DNA of 64,000 nt, from assembly GCF_004114795.1 (NCBI RefSeq), contig NZ_CP035311.1, forward strand, positions 2,604,001-2,668,000, in the 5' to 3' direction. This DNA is from Janthinobacterium sp. 17J80-10. Its GTDB lineage: Bacteria > Pseudomonadota > Gammaproteobacteria > Burkholderiales > Burkholderiaceae_D. Position numbers and translations under genes: made by a program. Under the pieces are notes generated by a model, which worked only from the letters and a program-made list of their open reading frames with translations, did not search any database and was not told the DNA's origin. Below are positions 31,992 to 42,687 of this stretch, one piece after another (within the stretch, counting starts at the first letter, position 1; each line of letters begins with the position of its first letter).

Positions 31992-34823
31992 ATGACCAGA
32001 CCACCATCCACTTCCACCCGCACCGCAAAAACTGACGCCGACAAGGACGCTCCGCTGCGGGAAGATATCCGCCTGCTTGGCCGGCTGCTGGGCGATGTCT
32101 TGCGCGAGCAGGAAGGCGAGGCGGCATTCGCGGTGGTGGAAACCATTCGCCAGACTGCCGTACGCTTTCGCCGCGAAGCCGATACCCAGGCCAGCGCCGA
32201 CCTGGATCGCCTGCTGAAAAAACTCACGCGTGACCAGACCATTTCCGTGGTGCGGGCGTTTTCCTATTTTTCGCACCTGGCCAATATCGCCGAAGACCAG
32301 CATCACATCCGCCGCCGCCGAGCCCACCTGCTGGCCGGCTCGGCGCCTCAGCCCGGCACCATATCCCTGGCACTCGAACGCCTGCAGGCTGCCGGCATCA
32401 GTGGCAACGCGGTGCGCGACTTCCTGGGAAAATCCCTGATCAGCCCGGTCCTGACCGCACACCCGACAGAAGTGCAGCGCAAGAGCATTCTCGATGCCGA
32501 GCGCGCCATCGCCAACCTGCTGGCCGAGCGCGACCGCCAGCTGACGCCGCGCGAACTGGCGGCCAACACCGAACTCCTGCGCGCCAAGGTCGCCACGCTT
32601 TGGCAGACCCGCATGCTGCGCTTTGACAAGCTGACAGTGGCCGACGAAATCGAAAATGCCCTGTCCTACTATCGCATCACCTTCCTGCACGAATTGCCAG
32701 GGCTGTACCAGGACCTGGAAGACGAGCTCGCAAGCCGCTTTCCGCCGCAAAAAGGCTCGTCCGCCAACCAGAGGCTGCCGGCGTTCATGCAAATGGGCAG
32801 CTGGATCGGCGGCGACCGCGACGGCAACCCGAACGTCAATGCAGGCACCATGCGCCACGCGCTGGAACGGCAGTCCACCGCCATCCTCGATTTTTACCTG
32901 GACGAATGCCATGCGCTGGGGGCCGAGCTGTCGATTTCCACCTTGCGCGTCGATGTCAGCCCCGCACTCCAGGCGCTGGCAGATGCCTCGCCCGATACTT
33001 CGGAGCACCGCAAGGATGAGCCCTACCGGCGCGCCCTGGTCGGCGTATACGCGCGGCTGGCCGCGACCGCGCGCCAGCTTGGCGCCAGCAATGTGCTGCG
33101 CCAGGAAGTAGCCCCGGCTGCACCCTATGCGTCGGCTGCGGAATTCACCGCAGAGCTTCAGATCCTGGTCGATTCGCTGGAATCGCGCAAAAGCGCGGTG
33201 CTGGTGCGGCCGCGCCTGGCGGCCATCAGGCGCGCCTCGGAAGTCTTCGGCTTTCACCTGGCCACGCTGGACATGCGGCAGAGTTCGGATGTGCATGAGC
33301 GCGTCCTGTCGGAACTCTTTGCCCGCGCAGGCGTAGCACCCGCCTATGCCGACCTTGGCGAAGAGGAAAAGCGCCGCCTGCTGCTGGCTGAACTCGCGCA
33401 GCCACGCCTGCTGTATTCGCCCTACCTCGGCTATTCCGAAGAAACCGCCACCGAACTTGAAATCCTGCGCGCCGCACGCGAAATCCGCCGTCGCTACGGT
33501 GCGCACGCCATCCGCAATTACATCATTTCGCATACGGAAACCGTCTCCGATCTGCTGGAAGTGCTGCTACTGCAGAAGGAATGCGGCCTGCGCCAGCCCG
33601 ACGGCGAATGCGTCGAACTGATGGTCATTCCGCTGTTCGAAACCATTCCCGACCTGCGCAACGCGGCCGGCATCATGGATGAATGGCTGGCGCTGCCCCT
33701 GGTGCAGCGCCAGGTGGCGCACCAGGGCGCCCTGCAGGAAGTCATGCTGGGCTATTCCGACTCCAACAAGGACGGCGGCTTTCTCACCTCGAACTGGGAA
33801 CTTTACAAGGCCGAGACCAGGCTGGTTGCGCTGTTCGGCGCACGCGGCATCACGCTGCGCCTGTTCCATGGCCGCGGCGGCACGGTCGGCCGCGGCGGCG
33901 GCCCAAGCTACGAAGCGATCCTGGCGCAGCCGCCAGGCACCGTCAATGGCCAGATCCGCCTGACCGAGCAGGGCGAAATCATCGCCTCCAAGTTCTCCAA
34001 CCCCGAAATCGGCCGGCGCAACCTGGAACTGCTGGCAGTCGCCACACTGGAGGCCAGCCTGCTGCCGCATGCGAGCGATCCGAAACTGGCGGCGCAACTG
34101 GCAAAATTCGAAGGCGTGATGGAAGAATTGTCCGAACGCGCCTACCGCGCCTACCGCGCGCTGGTGTACGAAACGCCCGGCTTTACCGACTACTTTTTCG
34201 CCGCCACGCCGATTGCCGAAATCGCCGAGCTGAACCTGGGCTCGCGTCCGGCCTCACGCAAGGCCAGCCGCAGGATCGAGGATTTGCGCGCCATCCCGTG
34301 GGGCTTTTCATGGGGCCAGTGCCGCCTGCTTCTGCCCGGCTGGTATGGCTTCGGCAGCGCCGTGGCCTCCTGGCTGGAGGATGGCCCCGGCGCCCGGTCC
34401 GCGCGCCTGGCCACCCTGCGCGCGATGGTGCGGCAATGGCCCTTTTTCGCCACTTTGCTCTCGAACATGGACATGGTCTTGTCCAAGACCGATCTGGCAG
34501 TGGCCTCGCGCTATGCCGGCCTGGTCGCTGACAAAAAATTGCGCCATGCGGTCTTCAAGCGCGTCGTCGACGAACATGAGCAGACAGTGGCATCGCTCAC
34601 CTTGATTACCGGTGAAACGGAGCGCCTGGCTGGCAATCCCTTGCTGGCGCGCTCGATCAAAAACCGCTTTGCCTACCTCGATCCCTTGAATCATTTGCAG
34701 GTGGAATTAATCAAAAGACACCGAAATGTTGCGAACAAGCAAGAAAAGGTTGACGTACGGGTACATCGAGGAATACATTTATCGATAAATGGGGTAGCAG
34801 CAGGCTTGCGCAATACAGGCTGA
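31992..34823 (+). CDS. ppc: Phosphoenolpyruvate carboxylase
   Basis: A 943-residue enzyme that makes oxaloacetate from phosphoenolpyruvate and bicarbonate to refill the TCA cycle. The catalytic histidine is His157 in TAHPTE; the second signature is [10 protein letters not shown], and the glycine-rich [13 protein letters not shown] loop follows. The C-terminus ends [12 protein letters not shown], the conserved tail that carries the aspartate/malate inhibitory site. The ATG at 31992 fits the family; a longer frame runs back over the hemC start and is not used. Confidence 0.97.
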   Translation: MTRPPSTSTRTAKTDADKDAPLREDIRLLGRLLGDVLREQEGEAAFAVVETIRQTAVRFRREADTQASADLDRLLKKLTRDQTISVVRAFSYFSHLANIAEDQHHIRRRRAHLLAGSAPQPGTISLALERLQAAGISGNAVRDFLGKSLISPVLTAHPTEVQRKSILDAERAIANLLAERDRQLTPRELAANTELLRAKVATLWQTRMLRFDKLTVADEIENALSYYRITFLHELPGLYQDLEDELASRFPPQKGSSANQRLPAFMQMGSWIGGDRDGNPNVNAGTMRHALERQSTAILDFYLDECHALGAELSISTLRVDVSPALQALADASPDTSEHRKDEPYRRALVGVYARLAATARQLGASNVLRQEVAPAAPYASAAEFTAELQILVDSLESRKSAVLVRPRLAAIRRASEVFGFHLATLDMRQSSDVHERVLSELFARAGVAPAYADLGEEEKRRLLLAELAQPRLLYSPYLGYSEETATELEILRAAREIRRRYGAHAIRNYIISHTETVSDLLEVLLLQKECGLRQPDGECVELMVIPLFETIPDLRNAAGIMDEWLALPLVQRQVAHQGALQEVMLGYSDSNKDGGFLTSNWELYKAETRLVALFGARGITLRLFHGRGGTVGRGGGPSYEAILAQPPGTVNGQIRLTEQGEIIASKFSNPEIGRRNLELLAVATLEASLLPHASDPKLAAQLAKFEGVMEELSERAYRAYRALVYETPGFTDYFFAATPIAEIAELNLGSRPASRKASRRIEDLRAIPWGFSWGQCRLLLPGWYGFGSAVASWLEDGPGARSARLATLRAMVRQWPFFATLLSNMDMVLSKTDLAVASRYAGLVADKKLRHAVFKRVVDEHEQTVASLTLITGETERLAGNPLLARSIKNRFAYLDPLNHLQVELIKRHRNVANKQEKVDVRVHRGIHLSINGVAAGLRNTG

Positions 34824-34946
34824 GGTTCCCCCCAGGAGACAACCCAAGCCACGCTGAACCGGACAAATCACACGGACAACGATCCGGACAGCAATAACAA
34901 CAGGCACGGGCATAACGATTACCGTCATCATTTGATGGAGGCAACA

Positions 34947-35369
34947 ATGAGCAATGTGTATTCCAAGACTCCCAAAGGTCAGGAAGAGATCAAGACGCGC
35001 GCAGCCGGCCTTTCCCAACGCATGCGCCAGATACTGATTTTTATTGATGGCAAGCGCAGCCGCGACGATTTGTTCGGCATGCTCAAGGGCGACGACATGG
35101 ACCATTTGCTGGCGTCTCTGGTCGCGCAGGGTCTGGCCGAAGTGACAGGAGATGTTGCGACCAGGACCACAGCGCCCTCGCCTTCGGCTTCGGTCGCGTC
35201 GGTAGCCGCAGTGACCGCTGTCGCAACCGCTGCGGCTGCCGCCAGCCCGCGTCCGGCAACGCCGGAACCGGCCAAGCCAAGCAGCGCCGAGATTGAACGC
35301 CGGCGCCGCGAAGAAGAGGCTCAGGCAGAACTGCTGATGGCGCGCAGCTTCATGGGCAGGATGTCGTAA
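34947..35369 (+). CDS. Small conserved-looking protein of unknown function
   Basis: A 140-residue soluble protein. Residues 1-65 are helical (TRAAGLSQRMRQILIFIDGK, then DDLFGML and LLASLVAQGLAEV) and look like a compact winged-helix-like fold. Residues about 70-110 are a low-complexity Ala/Ser/Thr/Pro linker, and the end is a charged helix (IERRRREEEAQAE). GGAGG five to six bases before ATG 34947 decides the start. It lies downstream of ppc on the same strand and convergent with the AlgR-like gene. I do not recognise the family and assign no function. Confidence 0.75.
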   Translation: MSNVYSKTPKGQEEIKTRAAGLSQRMRQILIFIDGKRSRDDLFGMLKGDDMDHLLASLVAQGLAEVTGDVATRTTAPSPSASVASVAAVTAVATAAAAASPRPATPEPAKPSSAEIERRRREEEAQAELLMARSFMGRMS

Positions 35370-35411
35370 AGCGAGTGGTGGCAACGCCACCCTGGCGCCG
35401 GTGCCAGGCCT

Positions 35412-36230
35412 CTAGCAACGCACCAGCGCCTTGACCTGCGGCCATTGCCGGCGCGAGATCGGCAGGCGCTCAGTCAGTCCCCGCACGATCACCTGCCAGG
35501 TTTCCTGCGTCCTGTCGATCCGCTCCCCCTTATCGCTGCGGTCCGCCTCGCCATCAGCGTCGCTGCCCAGCGGAGCGCGTTCCACGCCTTGCACGGCGCT
35601 GCGCGCAACCAGCGCGCTACGGTGCACGCGCACGAACAACCCGCCAAGCTCTTCCTCGATTGAACTCAGCGATTCTTCGATCAGGTAGGTGCGCGCAGCT
35701 GTGCGCAGGCTGACGTATTTGGCCTCTGCCCTGAGATAAAGCACATCTTCAACCGGCACCAGCAGCAGGCGGCCGCGCTCCTGCACGGAAAAATTACGGC
35801 GCTGCTGGTGCAGGCTTTCAGAAACCGATGCCAGCGCCTGCTTTTGCGCCGGCACGGCCATCAATGTTCCCGCACGGCGTATTGCGTCGGCCAGGCGGGC
35901 GGCGCGCACGGGCTTGAGGAGATAATCGAGGGCATGCACTTCGAATGCCTTGAGCGCGAATTCATCGAAGGCGCTGACAAAAATGATGGCCGGCGGCGCC
36001 TCGGTCGCAGCCAGGTGGCGCGCCAGTTCGATGCCGCTCATGCCGGGCATCTGCACGTCCAGCAGCACGATATCCGTGCGCGTCGTGGCAATCACATCCA
36101 GCGCGGCCTGGGCGTGTGCCGCCTCGCCTACCAGGACATGAGGACATTCCTCCGCGATGTCGGACAACAGCATGGCCAGGCGTGCGCGCGCCGGTGCCTC
36201 ATCGTCGACAATCAGCAGGCGGGGTGTCAT
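35412..36230 (-). CDS. algR: LytTR-type response regulator (AlgR family)
   Basis: A 272-residue regulator. The receiver domain (1-120) has Asp9/Asp10, the phospho-acceptor Asp58 in LLDVQMPG and Lys106. The LytTR DNA-binding domain (about 150-265) has the FVRVHRSALVARSAV pattern. A non-conserved insert (about 225-245, GSDADGEADRSDKGERIDR) interrupts the DNA-binding domain. It starts one base inside the stop of the sensor gene (TGATG). In pseudomonads AlgR controls alginate, twitching and virulence; here targets are unknown, and no alginate genes are in the window. Confidence 0.9.
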   Translation of the reverse strand: MTPRLLIVDDEAPARARLAMLLSDIAEECPHVLVGEAAHAQAALDVIATTRTDIVLLDVQMPGMSGIELARHLAATEAPPAIIFVSAFDEFALKAFEVHALDYLLKPVRAARLADAIRRAGTLMAVPAQKQALASVSESLHQQRRNFSVQERGRLLLVPVEDVLYLRAEAKYVSLRTAARTYLIEESLSSIEEELGGLFVRVHRSALVARSAVQGVERAPLGSDADGEADRSDKGERIDRTQETWQVIVRGLTERLPISRRQWPQVKALVRC

Positions 36231-37276
36231 CAGGCATCCTTTCTGGTTTTTACATAGGGGAAGCGCAGCCGGACTTCAAACAAGCCCTGCTCGACCGAAG
36301 TGCTCAACTGCGCTTCGACATCGTACAGCAGCGCGAGGCGCTGGCGGATATTCTGCAGGGCCATCTTGTTGCCACCTGTGGCAACGTCGCCATGATAAGG
36401 ATTGGCGATCATGATTTCAATCCGGTCCATCTGGCGCCGGATATCAATCTGGATCAGGGCTGCGTCACTGGCCGGCTCGACACCGTAATGCACGGCATTT
36501 TCCAGCAAAGGCTGCAGCAGCAACGCCGGGATCTGCGCCCGCTGCAACACTTCCTTGCTGATGTCGACCGGATTCCATTTCACCTGGAGGCGCTCGCCCA
36601 GGCGCACTTTCTCGATCGACAGGTACTGGCGGCAGAGGCGGATTTCCTGCTCCAGCGTGGTCAGGTCGCGCGCATCGCGCATGAGCACGCGAAACAGTTC
36701 AGCGAGGTCTTCCAGCGTGGTTTCCGCGCGCAGAGGTTCGGTACGGATCAGCGACAGCACGGCGTTAAGGCTATTGAAAAGGAAATGCGGTCGAATGCGC
36801 GCCTGCAGCGCCTGCAGCCGCGCCTCCGCCAGCGCCGGAGAAAATGCCCGGGTGCGCAACTCGAAGTAATGCTGCAGCGCGATGCCGATCAGGGCTGCAA
36901 CCAGTGCCGCCTCCGCGGGATGCAGACCTGCGAAACTGTCGGAAAACAAGGCGCTCAACGACAGCAGGCGCACCAGCAGGCTGGCAATGGCCGCCGGCAC
37001 CAGCGCGCACAGGACGCGCTGCAGCCACGGCGACATGCTGTGCACAAGCTTGCGCATGCCGCACAACGCCATCAGCGAAAGCAGGCTGACCATTTCGATC
37101 AGGGTGGACGTTTCGATGAATTTCGAGATGCCGACTTGCCAGCCGCTGGTTTGCAGGAGAATGCCGGCCAGGAAGGCAGCATTGACCGCCAGCAGCGCGC
37201 GAAAAACCACACCGATATTGCAGCAATCCGGTATCACAATGTCAATTTGCGGGCGTGAGACGCTGGTTGGCGGCAT
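36230..37276 (-). CDS. algZ: LytS/AlgZ-type sensor histidine kinase
   Basis: A 348-residue membrane sensor. Four hydrophobic segments lie at about 22-42, 60-75, 88-112 and 120-135. The His_kinase domain follows with His164 in [11 protein letters not shown], the signature of this unusual kinase group, and an ATPase region with [14 protein letters not shown] and [14 protein letters not shown]. It is co-translated with the AlgR-like regulator and divergent from argH, as in the pseudomonad argH-algZ-algR-hemC locus, but ppc and a small gene lie between algR and hemC here. Confidence 0.9.
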   Translation of the reverse strand: MPPTSVSRPQIDIVIPDCCNIGVVFRALLAVNAAFLAGILLQTSGWQVGISKFIETSTLIEMVSLLSLMALCGMRKLVHSMSPWLQRVLCALVPAAIASLLVRLLSLSALFSDSFAGLHPAEAALVAALIGIALQHYFELRTRAFSPALAEARLQALQARIRPHFLFNSLNAVLSLIRTEPLRAETTLEDLAELFRVLMRDARDLTTLEQEIRLCRQYLSIEKVRLGERLQVKWNPVDISKEVLQRAQIPALLLQPLLENAVHYGVEPASDAALIQIDIRRQMDRIEIMIANPYHGDVATGGNKMALQNIRQRLALLYDVEAQLSTSVEQGLFEVRLRFPYVKTRKDA

Positions 37277-37403
37277 AAAAATGCAGAGTTGTTATTGGGC
37301 GCGACACGGGAAGCGGCGCGCTTGTCTTATAATGTTGCCTTCCTCAATTATCCGGCATGTGCGCCATTATGCGGCGCGCACGGGTAAAAATGCCACCGCC
37401 ATT

Positions 37404-38798
37404 ATGACAGCACAACTCTCCAAGAAGGGCGAAGCCTGGTCGGCCCGCTTCTCCGAACCCGTCTCCGACCTCGTCAAACGTTACACGGCTTCCGTGTTTT
37501 TTGACAAGCGCCTGGCGCACTTCGATATCCAGGGCTCGCTTGCGCATGCCGAAATGCTGGCGCACCAGGGCATCATCACGCCCCAGGACCTGGAAGATAT
37601 CCGCCGCGGCATGGCGCAGATCGAAGCTGAAATCACGGCCGGCAGCTTTGAATGGCTGCTCGACCTGGAAGATGTCCACCTGAATATCGAAAAACGCCTG
37701 ACCGAGCTGGTCGGCGATGCCGGCAAGCGCCTGCATACCGGACGCTCGCGCAACGACCAGGTCGCAACCGACATCCGCCTGTACGTGCGCGCCGCAATCG
37801 ACGATATCACCGCCCTGCTGCGCAGCCTGCAGCTCGCCCTGGTGGACCTCGCCGAGCAACATGCCGACACCATCCTGCCTGGCTTTACCCACATGCAGGT
37901 GGCGCAACCAGTCACGTTCGGCCACCACATGCTGGCCTACGTCGAAATGTTCGGGCGGGATGCAGAACGCATGGCCGACTGCCGCCGCCGCGTCAACCGC
38001 CTGCCGCTGGGCGCCGCTGCCCTCGCCGGCACCACTTTCCCGATCGACCGCGCCCGCGTGGCGCAATCCCTGGGGTTTGAGGACGTCTGCCACAATTCCC
38101 TGGACGCCGTCTCCGACCGCGACTTCGCCATCGAGTTTTGCGCTGCCGCTGCCCTGGTCATGACCCATGTCTCGCGCATGTCCGAAGAACTGGTGATCTG
38201 GATGAGCCCGCGTGTCGGCTTCATCGATATCGCCGACCGCTTCTGCACGGGGTCGTCGATCATGCCGCAAAAGAAGAATCCGGACGTGCCGGAACTGGCA
38301 CGGGGCAAGACTGGCCGCGTCAACGGCCACCTGGTCGCCTTGCTTACCTTGATGAAAGGCCAGCCGCTCGCCTACAACAAGGATAACCAGGAAGACAAGG
38401 AACCCTTGTTCGACACGGTCGACACCGTGACCGATACCCTGCGCATCTTTGCCGACATGGCGCGCGGCATTACCGTCAAACCGGACGCCATGCGCGCCGC
38501 TGCGCTGCAGGGGTATGCCACGGCCACCGATCTGGCCGACTACCTGGTCAAGAAAGGCTTGCCGTTCCGTGACGCCCATGAAGCGGTGGCGCGCGCCGTA
38601 CGCAGCTGCGATGATCGCGCCTGCGATCTCGCCGACCTGCCGCTGGAAGACTTGCGCAAGTTTTCCAACCTGATCGAAGCCGACGTCTACGCCGTGCTGA
38701 CGCTGGAAGGATCTGTTGCAGCGCGCAACCATGTCGGCGGTACTGCGCCCGACCAGGTCCGCGCCGCCATTGTCCGCCTGCGCGCCCAACTTGGCTGA
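37404..38798 (+). CDS. argH: Argininosuccinate lyase
   Basis: A 464-residue enzyme of the fumarase/aspartase superfamily that splits argininosuccinate into arginine and fumarate. The superfamily signature [12 protein letters not shown] is at 283-294 with the catalytic serine in the mobile loop; [14 protein letters not shown] (110-123) is the first conserved region. ATG 37404 gives the normal family length; a longer frame extends back into the divergent kinase gene and is a shadow. A TATAAT lies at 37328-37333, about 70 bases upstream, without a convincing -35 box. Confidence 0.97.
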   Translation: MTAQLSKKGEAWSARFSEPVSDLVKRYTASVFFDKRLAHFDIQGSLAHAEMLAHQGIITPQDLEDIRRGMAQIEAEITAGSFEWLLDLEDVHLNIEKRLTELVGDAGKRLHTGRSRNDQVATDIRLYVRAAIDDITALLRSLQLALVDLAEQHADTILPGFTHMQVAQPVTFGHHMLAYVEMFGRDAERMADCRRRVNRLPLGAAALAGTTFPIDRARVAQSLGFEDVCHNSLDAVSDRDFAIEFCAAAALVMTHVSRMSEELVIWMSPRVGFIDIADRFCTGSSIMPQKKNPDVPELARGKTGRVNGHLVALLTLMKGQPLAYNKDNQEDKEPLFDTVDTVTDTLRIFADMARGITVKPDAMRAAALQGYATATDLADYLVKKGLPFRDAHEAVARAVRSCDDRACDLADLPLEDLRKFSNLIEADVYAVLTLEGSVAARNHVGGTAPDQVRAAIVRLRAQLG

Positions 38799-39039
38799 AT
38801 TGCGCCCGGGCGCTGACCAGTCCGGGCTGCCATTAAACTACTGTTGCCCGCGTTGAAAAGACATATACTTCAAGAGATTTATGTAAGGCTAGTTGCGCAA
38901 AAAATAAACGGTTTCGCTGAAAATATAAAGAGAACGTCACTCAAGTAAAGCAGTGTTAGTGCGCGGCCGTCTTGACAGGCATGTAAATAAATCAGGCACC
39001 TTGCACGATCTGGTTGCCAATAAACAACAGGAGATATTC

Positions 39040-39582
39040 ATGCAACCATTCCTGCGTCTATCCCGCTGGATAGACAAATTTAGCCATGCCGTCGGTCGGG
39101 TGGCAAATCTCATGATTCTGCTTTCCTGTATCGTGAGCGCGGCCAATGCCCTGCTCCGGTATGGCTTCAACTGGAGCAACAACTGGCCCCTGGAATTACA
39201 GTGGTATCTGTTTGCCGGCGCCGTCATGCTGGGTGCGCCGTACACCTTTCAGCGAAATGAACACGTCCGGGTCGACTTAATCTACGGCCATGTGTCCGAG
39301 CGAATTCAACATTACATTGATGCCCTCGGCGTCATCTTCTTTTTGCTGCCGGCGTGTTTGCTGTTTACCTGGCTTTCCTGGAAAACCCTGTTTCTTCCGT
39401 CCTGGGGAATTCTCGAGCAATCCTCCAATGCCGGCGGACTGCCGCTGTACCCGATCAAGGTGATCGTCCCGCTGGGATTCGCCCTGCTTGCGCTGCAAGG
39501 CATTTCCGAACTGATCAAACGCGTTGCCGCACTTGCCGGCAAGGTTCATCTTGACGCCAAATACGAAAGACCCGTGCAATGA
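39040..39582 (+). CDS. dctQ: TRAP transporter small permease (DctQ)
   Basis: A 180-residue membrane protein with four helices (about 21-38, 50-68, 88-110, 135-155). It is the small integral subunit of a tripartite ATP-independent periplasmic importer, which uses ion gradients to import organic acids. AGGAGA six bases before ATG 39040 sets the start. The stop overlaps the dctM start (ATGA). A TTGACA lies at 38972-38977, but I find no matching -10. Confidence 0.93.
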   Translation: MQPFLRLSRWIDKFSHAVGRVANLMILLSCIVSAANALLRYGFNWSNNWPLELQWYLFAGAVMLGAPYTFQRNEHVRVDLIYGHVSERIQHYIDALGVIFFLLPACLLFTWLSWKTLFLPSWGILEQSSNAGGLPLYPIKVIVPLGFALLALQGISELIKRVAALAGKVHLDAKYERPVQ

Positions 39583-41282
39583 TCCCAATCGAATATATGC
39601 CGCCACTGATGTTCGGCGGCCTGGTGTTGTTCATGCTGGTCGGATTCCCGGTCGCCTTTTCATTGCTCGCGCTCGGATTGGCATTCGGCATCGTCTCCAT
39701 TGAATTAGGGTTTTTTGGCGTCAATTATTTGCAAGCGGTTCCACAGCGGATATTTGGCAACGTCCTGGCAAACGACTTGCTGCTGGCGATCCCGTTTTTC
39801 ACATTCATGGGGGCCGTTCTTGAGAAGTGCGGCCTGGCCGAAGAGATGCTGGATTCGATGGGGCAGTTGTTCGGCCCGATACGAGGCGGACTCGGTTATT
39901 CCGTCATCATCGTCGGCTTCATTTTGGGTGCGATTACGGGAACGGTCGCTGCCCAAGTGATTACGATGACAATGATCTCCCTGCCGGTGATGATGCGCTA
40001 CGGTTACAACATGCGCTACACCACGGGCGTTCTTGCAGCATCCGGCACCATCACGCAACTTGTCCCCCCCTCGCTGGTCCTGGTGGTTCTGGCGGACCAA
40101 CTGAGAACGCCCACGGCAAGTGCCGACGTCGGCAGCATGTACCTGGGCGCATGGGGCCCTTCCCTGGTACAGATTGGCTTGTTTGCGCTCTACACATTCA
40201 TTTTGTCGCGAATTAAGCCTGACTGGGTACCTGCACTGCCGAAAGAAGCGCGGACATTGCACGGCTGGGCGCTTTGGAAAAAATGCTTGCGAGGCATTAT
40301 TCCGTCTGCAGTGCTGATTTTCATGGTGCTGGGAACAATGATGCTTGGCATCGCCACGCCGACGGAATCAGGAGCAATGGGTGCGCTTGGCGCAGTCATC
40401 CTTGCCGTCTTGCGCAGCAAGGAATTCACGCGCCGGGACCGGCTTGTGTTTCGTGCCGGCATGCTCTGCCTGGCTGCCGCCGCCCTCATCGGTGCGCTTT
40501 TCTATACAACGGAAATTGGCGTCAGTGCAGCCGCCATGCCATTCCTGCGCTCTGCACTGGTCGTCGTCTATCTGGTTATCGTCTGGCTGCTGATTCGCGC
40601 AACCCGCATGCGCGAATTGCATGATCTGATTGTGCAGGGCTATCAGTCAACCATGCGCCTGACTGCGATGGTGGTTTTCATTCTGATCGGCTCCACCTGT
40701 TTTTCAGTTGTGTTTCTGGGAGTTGACGGCGGCCTCTGGGTCGAACATTTATTTACCTCGCTTCCCGGCGGCTGGATCGGGTTCTTAATCGTCGTAAACC
40801 TGTTCATATTTTTCCTGGCGTTTTTCCTGGATTTCTTTGAAATTGCATTCATTGTCGTGCCAATGATTGCGCCGGTCGCGCAAAAAGTCCTCACCCCTGT
40901 ACTGCTCGAAAGCATGGGAAGTCCGGAGGCGGCTGCCGCGGCGGCACTGGTCTGGTTTGGCGTCATGCTTTGCGTAAATATGCAAACCTCATTTATGCAT
41001 CCCCCTTTCGGTTTTGCCTTGTTCTACTTGCGCGGCGTAGCGCCGAAGGAAGTGAAAAGCTCGGATATTTATTGGGGAGCATTACCGTGGGTTGGCCTGC
41101 AAATCATCATGGTTGCGCTTGTCATTGCGTTCCCGCAAATGGTTACCGGCTTGCTTGACAAAGGCATCGCCTCGACACCTTCCGAAGGGCTGGTGATCGA
41201 GAGCCCGATGAGCGAAGAAAACAAGCGCAGCGATGACGAAGCGCCGCAACTGAACTTCTCCACCGAAGACGACAAAAAATAA
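39579..41282 (+). CDS. dctM: TRAP transporter large permease (DctM)
   Basis: A 567-residue membrane protein forming the transport path of the TRAP system. About a dozen hydrophobic segments are present, with conserved PFFTFMGAVLEKCGLAEEML and GTITQLVPPSLVLVV patterns. It is longer than the typical 425-residue DctM: an extra block near residues 280-375 carries additional helices, as in a known long subgroup. The C-terminus is a charged cytoplasmic tail (SEENKRSDDEAP). The partner binding-protein genes lie immediately downstream but on the opposite strand. Confidence 0.93.
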   Translation: MIPIEYMPPLMFGGLVLFMLVGFPVAFSLLALGLAFGIVSIELGFFGVNYLQAVPQRIFGNVLANDLLLAIPFFTFMGAVLEKCGLAEEMLDSMGQLFGPIRGGLGYSVIIVGFILGAITGTVAAQVITMTMISLPVMMRYGYNMRYTTGVLAASGTITQLVPPSLVLVVLADQLRTPTASADVGSMYLGAWGPSLVQIGLFALYTFILSRIKPDWVPALPKEARTLHGWALWKKCLRGIIPSAVLIFMVLGTMMLGIATPTESGAMGALGAVILAVLRSKEFTRRDRLVFRAGMLCLAAAALIGALFYTTEIGVSAAAMPFLRSALVVVYLVIVWLLIRATRMRELHDLIVQGYQSTMRLTAMVVFILIGSTCFSVVFLGVDGGLWVEHLFTSLPGGWIGFLIVVNLFIFFLAFFLDFFEIAFIVVPMIAPVAQKVLTPVLLESMGSPEAAAAAALVWFGVMLCVNMQTSFMHPPFGFALFYLRGVAPKEVKSSDIYWGALPWVGLQIIMVALVIAFPQMVTGLLDKGIASTPSEGLVIESPMSEENKRSDDEAPQLNFSTEDDKK

Positions 41283-41303
41283 TCCGGCAGTGCCGCCCCC
41301 TGG

Positions 41304-41334
41304 AACCCGCATGCATTGGCCTGCGGGTTTTTTT
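41304..41334 (+). terminator. Terminator of dctQM
   Basis: Stem AACCCGCA/TGCGGGTT with a 10-base loop, then seven T, 21 bases after the dctM stop. Confidence 0.88.
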
Positions 41335-41356
41335 ATGCCGCTCCATTAGTCAGGGA

Positions 41357-41393
41357 TAAAAAATAACCCGCAGGGCTTGCGCGCTGCGGGTTA
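41357..41393 (-). terminator. Terminator of the first TRAP binding-protein gene
   Basis: Stem TAACCCGCAG/CTGCGGGTTA with a 10-base loop and a T-rich tail on the minus strand, 27 bases after the stop. Its stem sequence is almost that of the neighbouring plus-strand terminator. Confidence 0.87.
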
Positions 41394-41420
41394 CCAAAGT
41401 CCTTGACTCTTTTTTACTAT

Positions 41421-42500
41421 TTACTTGCGATTGACCATGAAGTTTTGCATCGGCGCTTCCGCCACCGAGAACCATTGGTTCTGGTTACGCTGGAAACGCT
41501 GGTACGGCTCGTAAATCTTTTTGAATTTCGCGTTCTTGGAAGCTTCCTCTTCCATTGTCTGCATCGCAGCCTTGTAGGTGGCTTCCATGATCTCTTTGGA
41601 GAAGAAACGCAACTTGGCGCCGCTCTTGATCAGTCGCGCCAGCGCAGCCGGATTCTTCGCATCATATTCGGCCTGCATGGTGACATGGGCTTCGTAAGAC
41701 GCGGCTTCGATCGCACTCTGGTATTCCTTCGGCAGCTTTTCCCACTCTTTAATGCCGACATAGAATGACAGCTGCGCGCCTGCTTCCCACCAGCCCGGGG
41801 CGTAATAGTAAGGCGCGACCTTGTAGAAGCCAAGCTTTTCATCATCGTATGGCGTGGTCCATTCGACCGCGTCAAGCGTGCCTTTTTCCAGCGCCGGATA
41901 AATATCGGCACCTGCCAATTGCTGTGGCACCAGGCCCAATGGCGCCATGACCTTGCCGGCAAATGCACTGATGCGCATCTTCAAGCCTTTGATGTCATTC
42001 AGCGTCTTGATCTCCTTGCGGAACCAGCCCCCCATTTGCGCGCCGGTATTCCCGCCGAGGAAATTGACGATGCCGTAATCCTTGTAGAAATCACGCAGCA
42101 GTTCGCGTCCGCCGCCCTGATCAAACCAGGCGGTCTGCTGACGGGAATTCATGCCGAAGGGAACGGCGCAGTCGAACGCAAATGTCGAATCCTTGCCGAA
42201 ATAATAGTACGGGGCGGTATGCCCCATTTCGATGGTACCCGCCTGGACTGCATCAACGACCTGCAGTGCCGGAATGATTTCACCACCGGCAAACACGCGG
42301 ATATTGAATTTACCGCCTGTCAATTGAGAAACACGCTTGGAAAACACCTCAGCAGTGCCAAATAGCGTATCCAGGGATTTGGGAAAGCTCGACGCCAGGC
42401 GCCAGTTAATCGTCGGTTGCGATTGCGCCAGTGCAGGCGCAGCTACGCTTGCGACCGAGGCACCAACCGCTGCTTTTTTTAGAAAGGAACGACGTTCCAT
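41421..42500 (-). CDS. dctP: TRAP substrate-binding protein DctP, copy 1
   Basis: A 359-residue periplasmic binding protein of the DctP/TakP type. The N-terminus MERRSFLKKA has a twin-arginine motif, and the signal ends ALAQ before SQ, so Tat export of a folded protein is likely. Core motifs are TINWRLASSFPKSLD, RVFAGGEI and GLKMRISAFAGKV. TakP-like relatives bind 2-oxo acids and other carboxylates. Both copies share MERRSFLKKAAVGAS and most later sequence, including the end QNFM-RK. GGAG precedes the ATG. Confidence 0.93.
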   Translation of the reverse strand: MERRSFLKKAAVGASVASVAAPALAQSQPTINWRLASSFPKSLDTLFGTAEVFSKRVSQLTGGKFNIRVFAGGEIIPALQVVDAVQAGTIEMGHTAPYYYFGKDSTFAFDCAVPFGMNSRQQTAWFDQGGGRELLRDFYKDYGIVNFLGGNTGAQMGGWFRKEIKTLNDIKGLKMRISAFAGKVMAPLGLVPQQLAGADIYPALEKGTLDAVEWTTPYDDEKLGFYKVAPYYYAPGWWEAGAQLSFYVGIKEWEKLPKEYQSAIEAASYEAHVTMQAEYDAKNPAALARLIKSGAKLRFFSKEIMEATYKAAMQTMEEEASKNAKFKKIYEPYQRFQRNQNQWFSVAEAPMQNFMVNRK

Positions 42501-42628
42501 AGGGTCTCCTCAAGGATTAAATTTCAAATACGACGAAGTTGCTTCATCACAATGCGAATTGTAGAGGCAGGGCCGTGTGCATCGCAACTGAAAGCCACAT
42601 CGCGCCGCATCAATATCGACTCGTGGAC

Positions 42629-42663
42629 AAAAGCCCGCAAGGCTTGCGGCCATACGGGCTTTT
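42629..42663 (-). terminator. Terminator of the second TRAP binding-protein gene
   Basis: Stem AAAAGCCCG/CGGGCTTTT; an inner CGCAAG/CTTGCG pair strengthens it. Only four T follow on the minus strand, so it is weaker than its neighbours. It separates the two dctP copies. Confidence 0.7.
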
Positions 42664-42687
42664 CTGTCGCGAAGCAAAAACGCCTGT

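Noticed and set aside
31971-33533. 520-codon minus-strand open frame
   Set aside because: Antisense to ppc, which has all signature motifs.
38972-39012. Sigma-54 or consensus sigma-70 promoter before dctQ
   Set aside because: GGCAC and TTGC are present, but the GG/GC spacing is wrong for sigma-54; TTGACA has no -10 at 16-18 bases.
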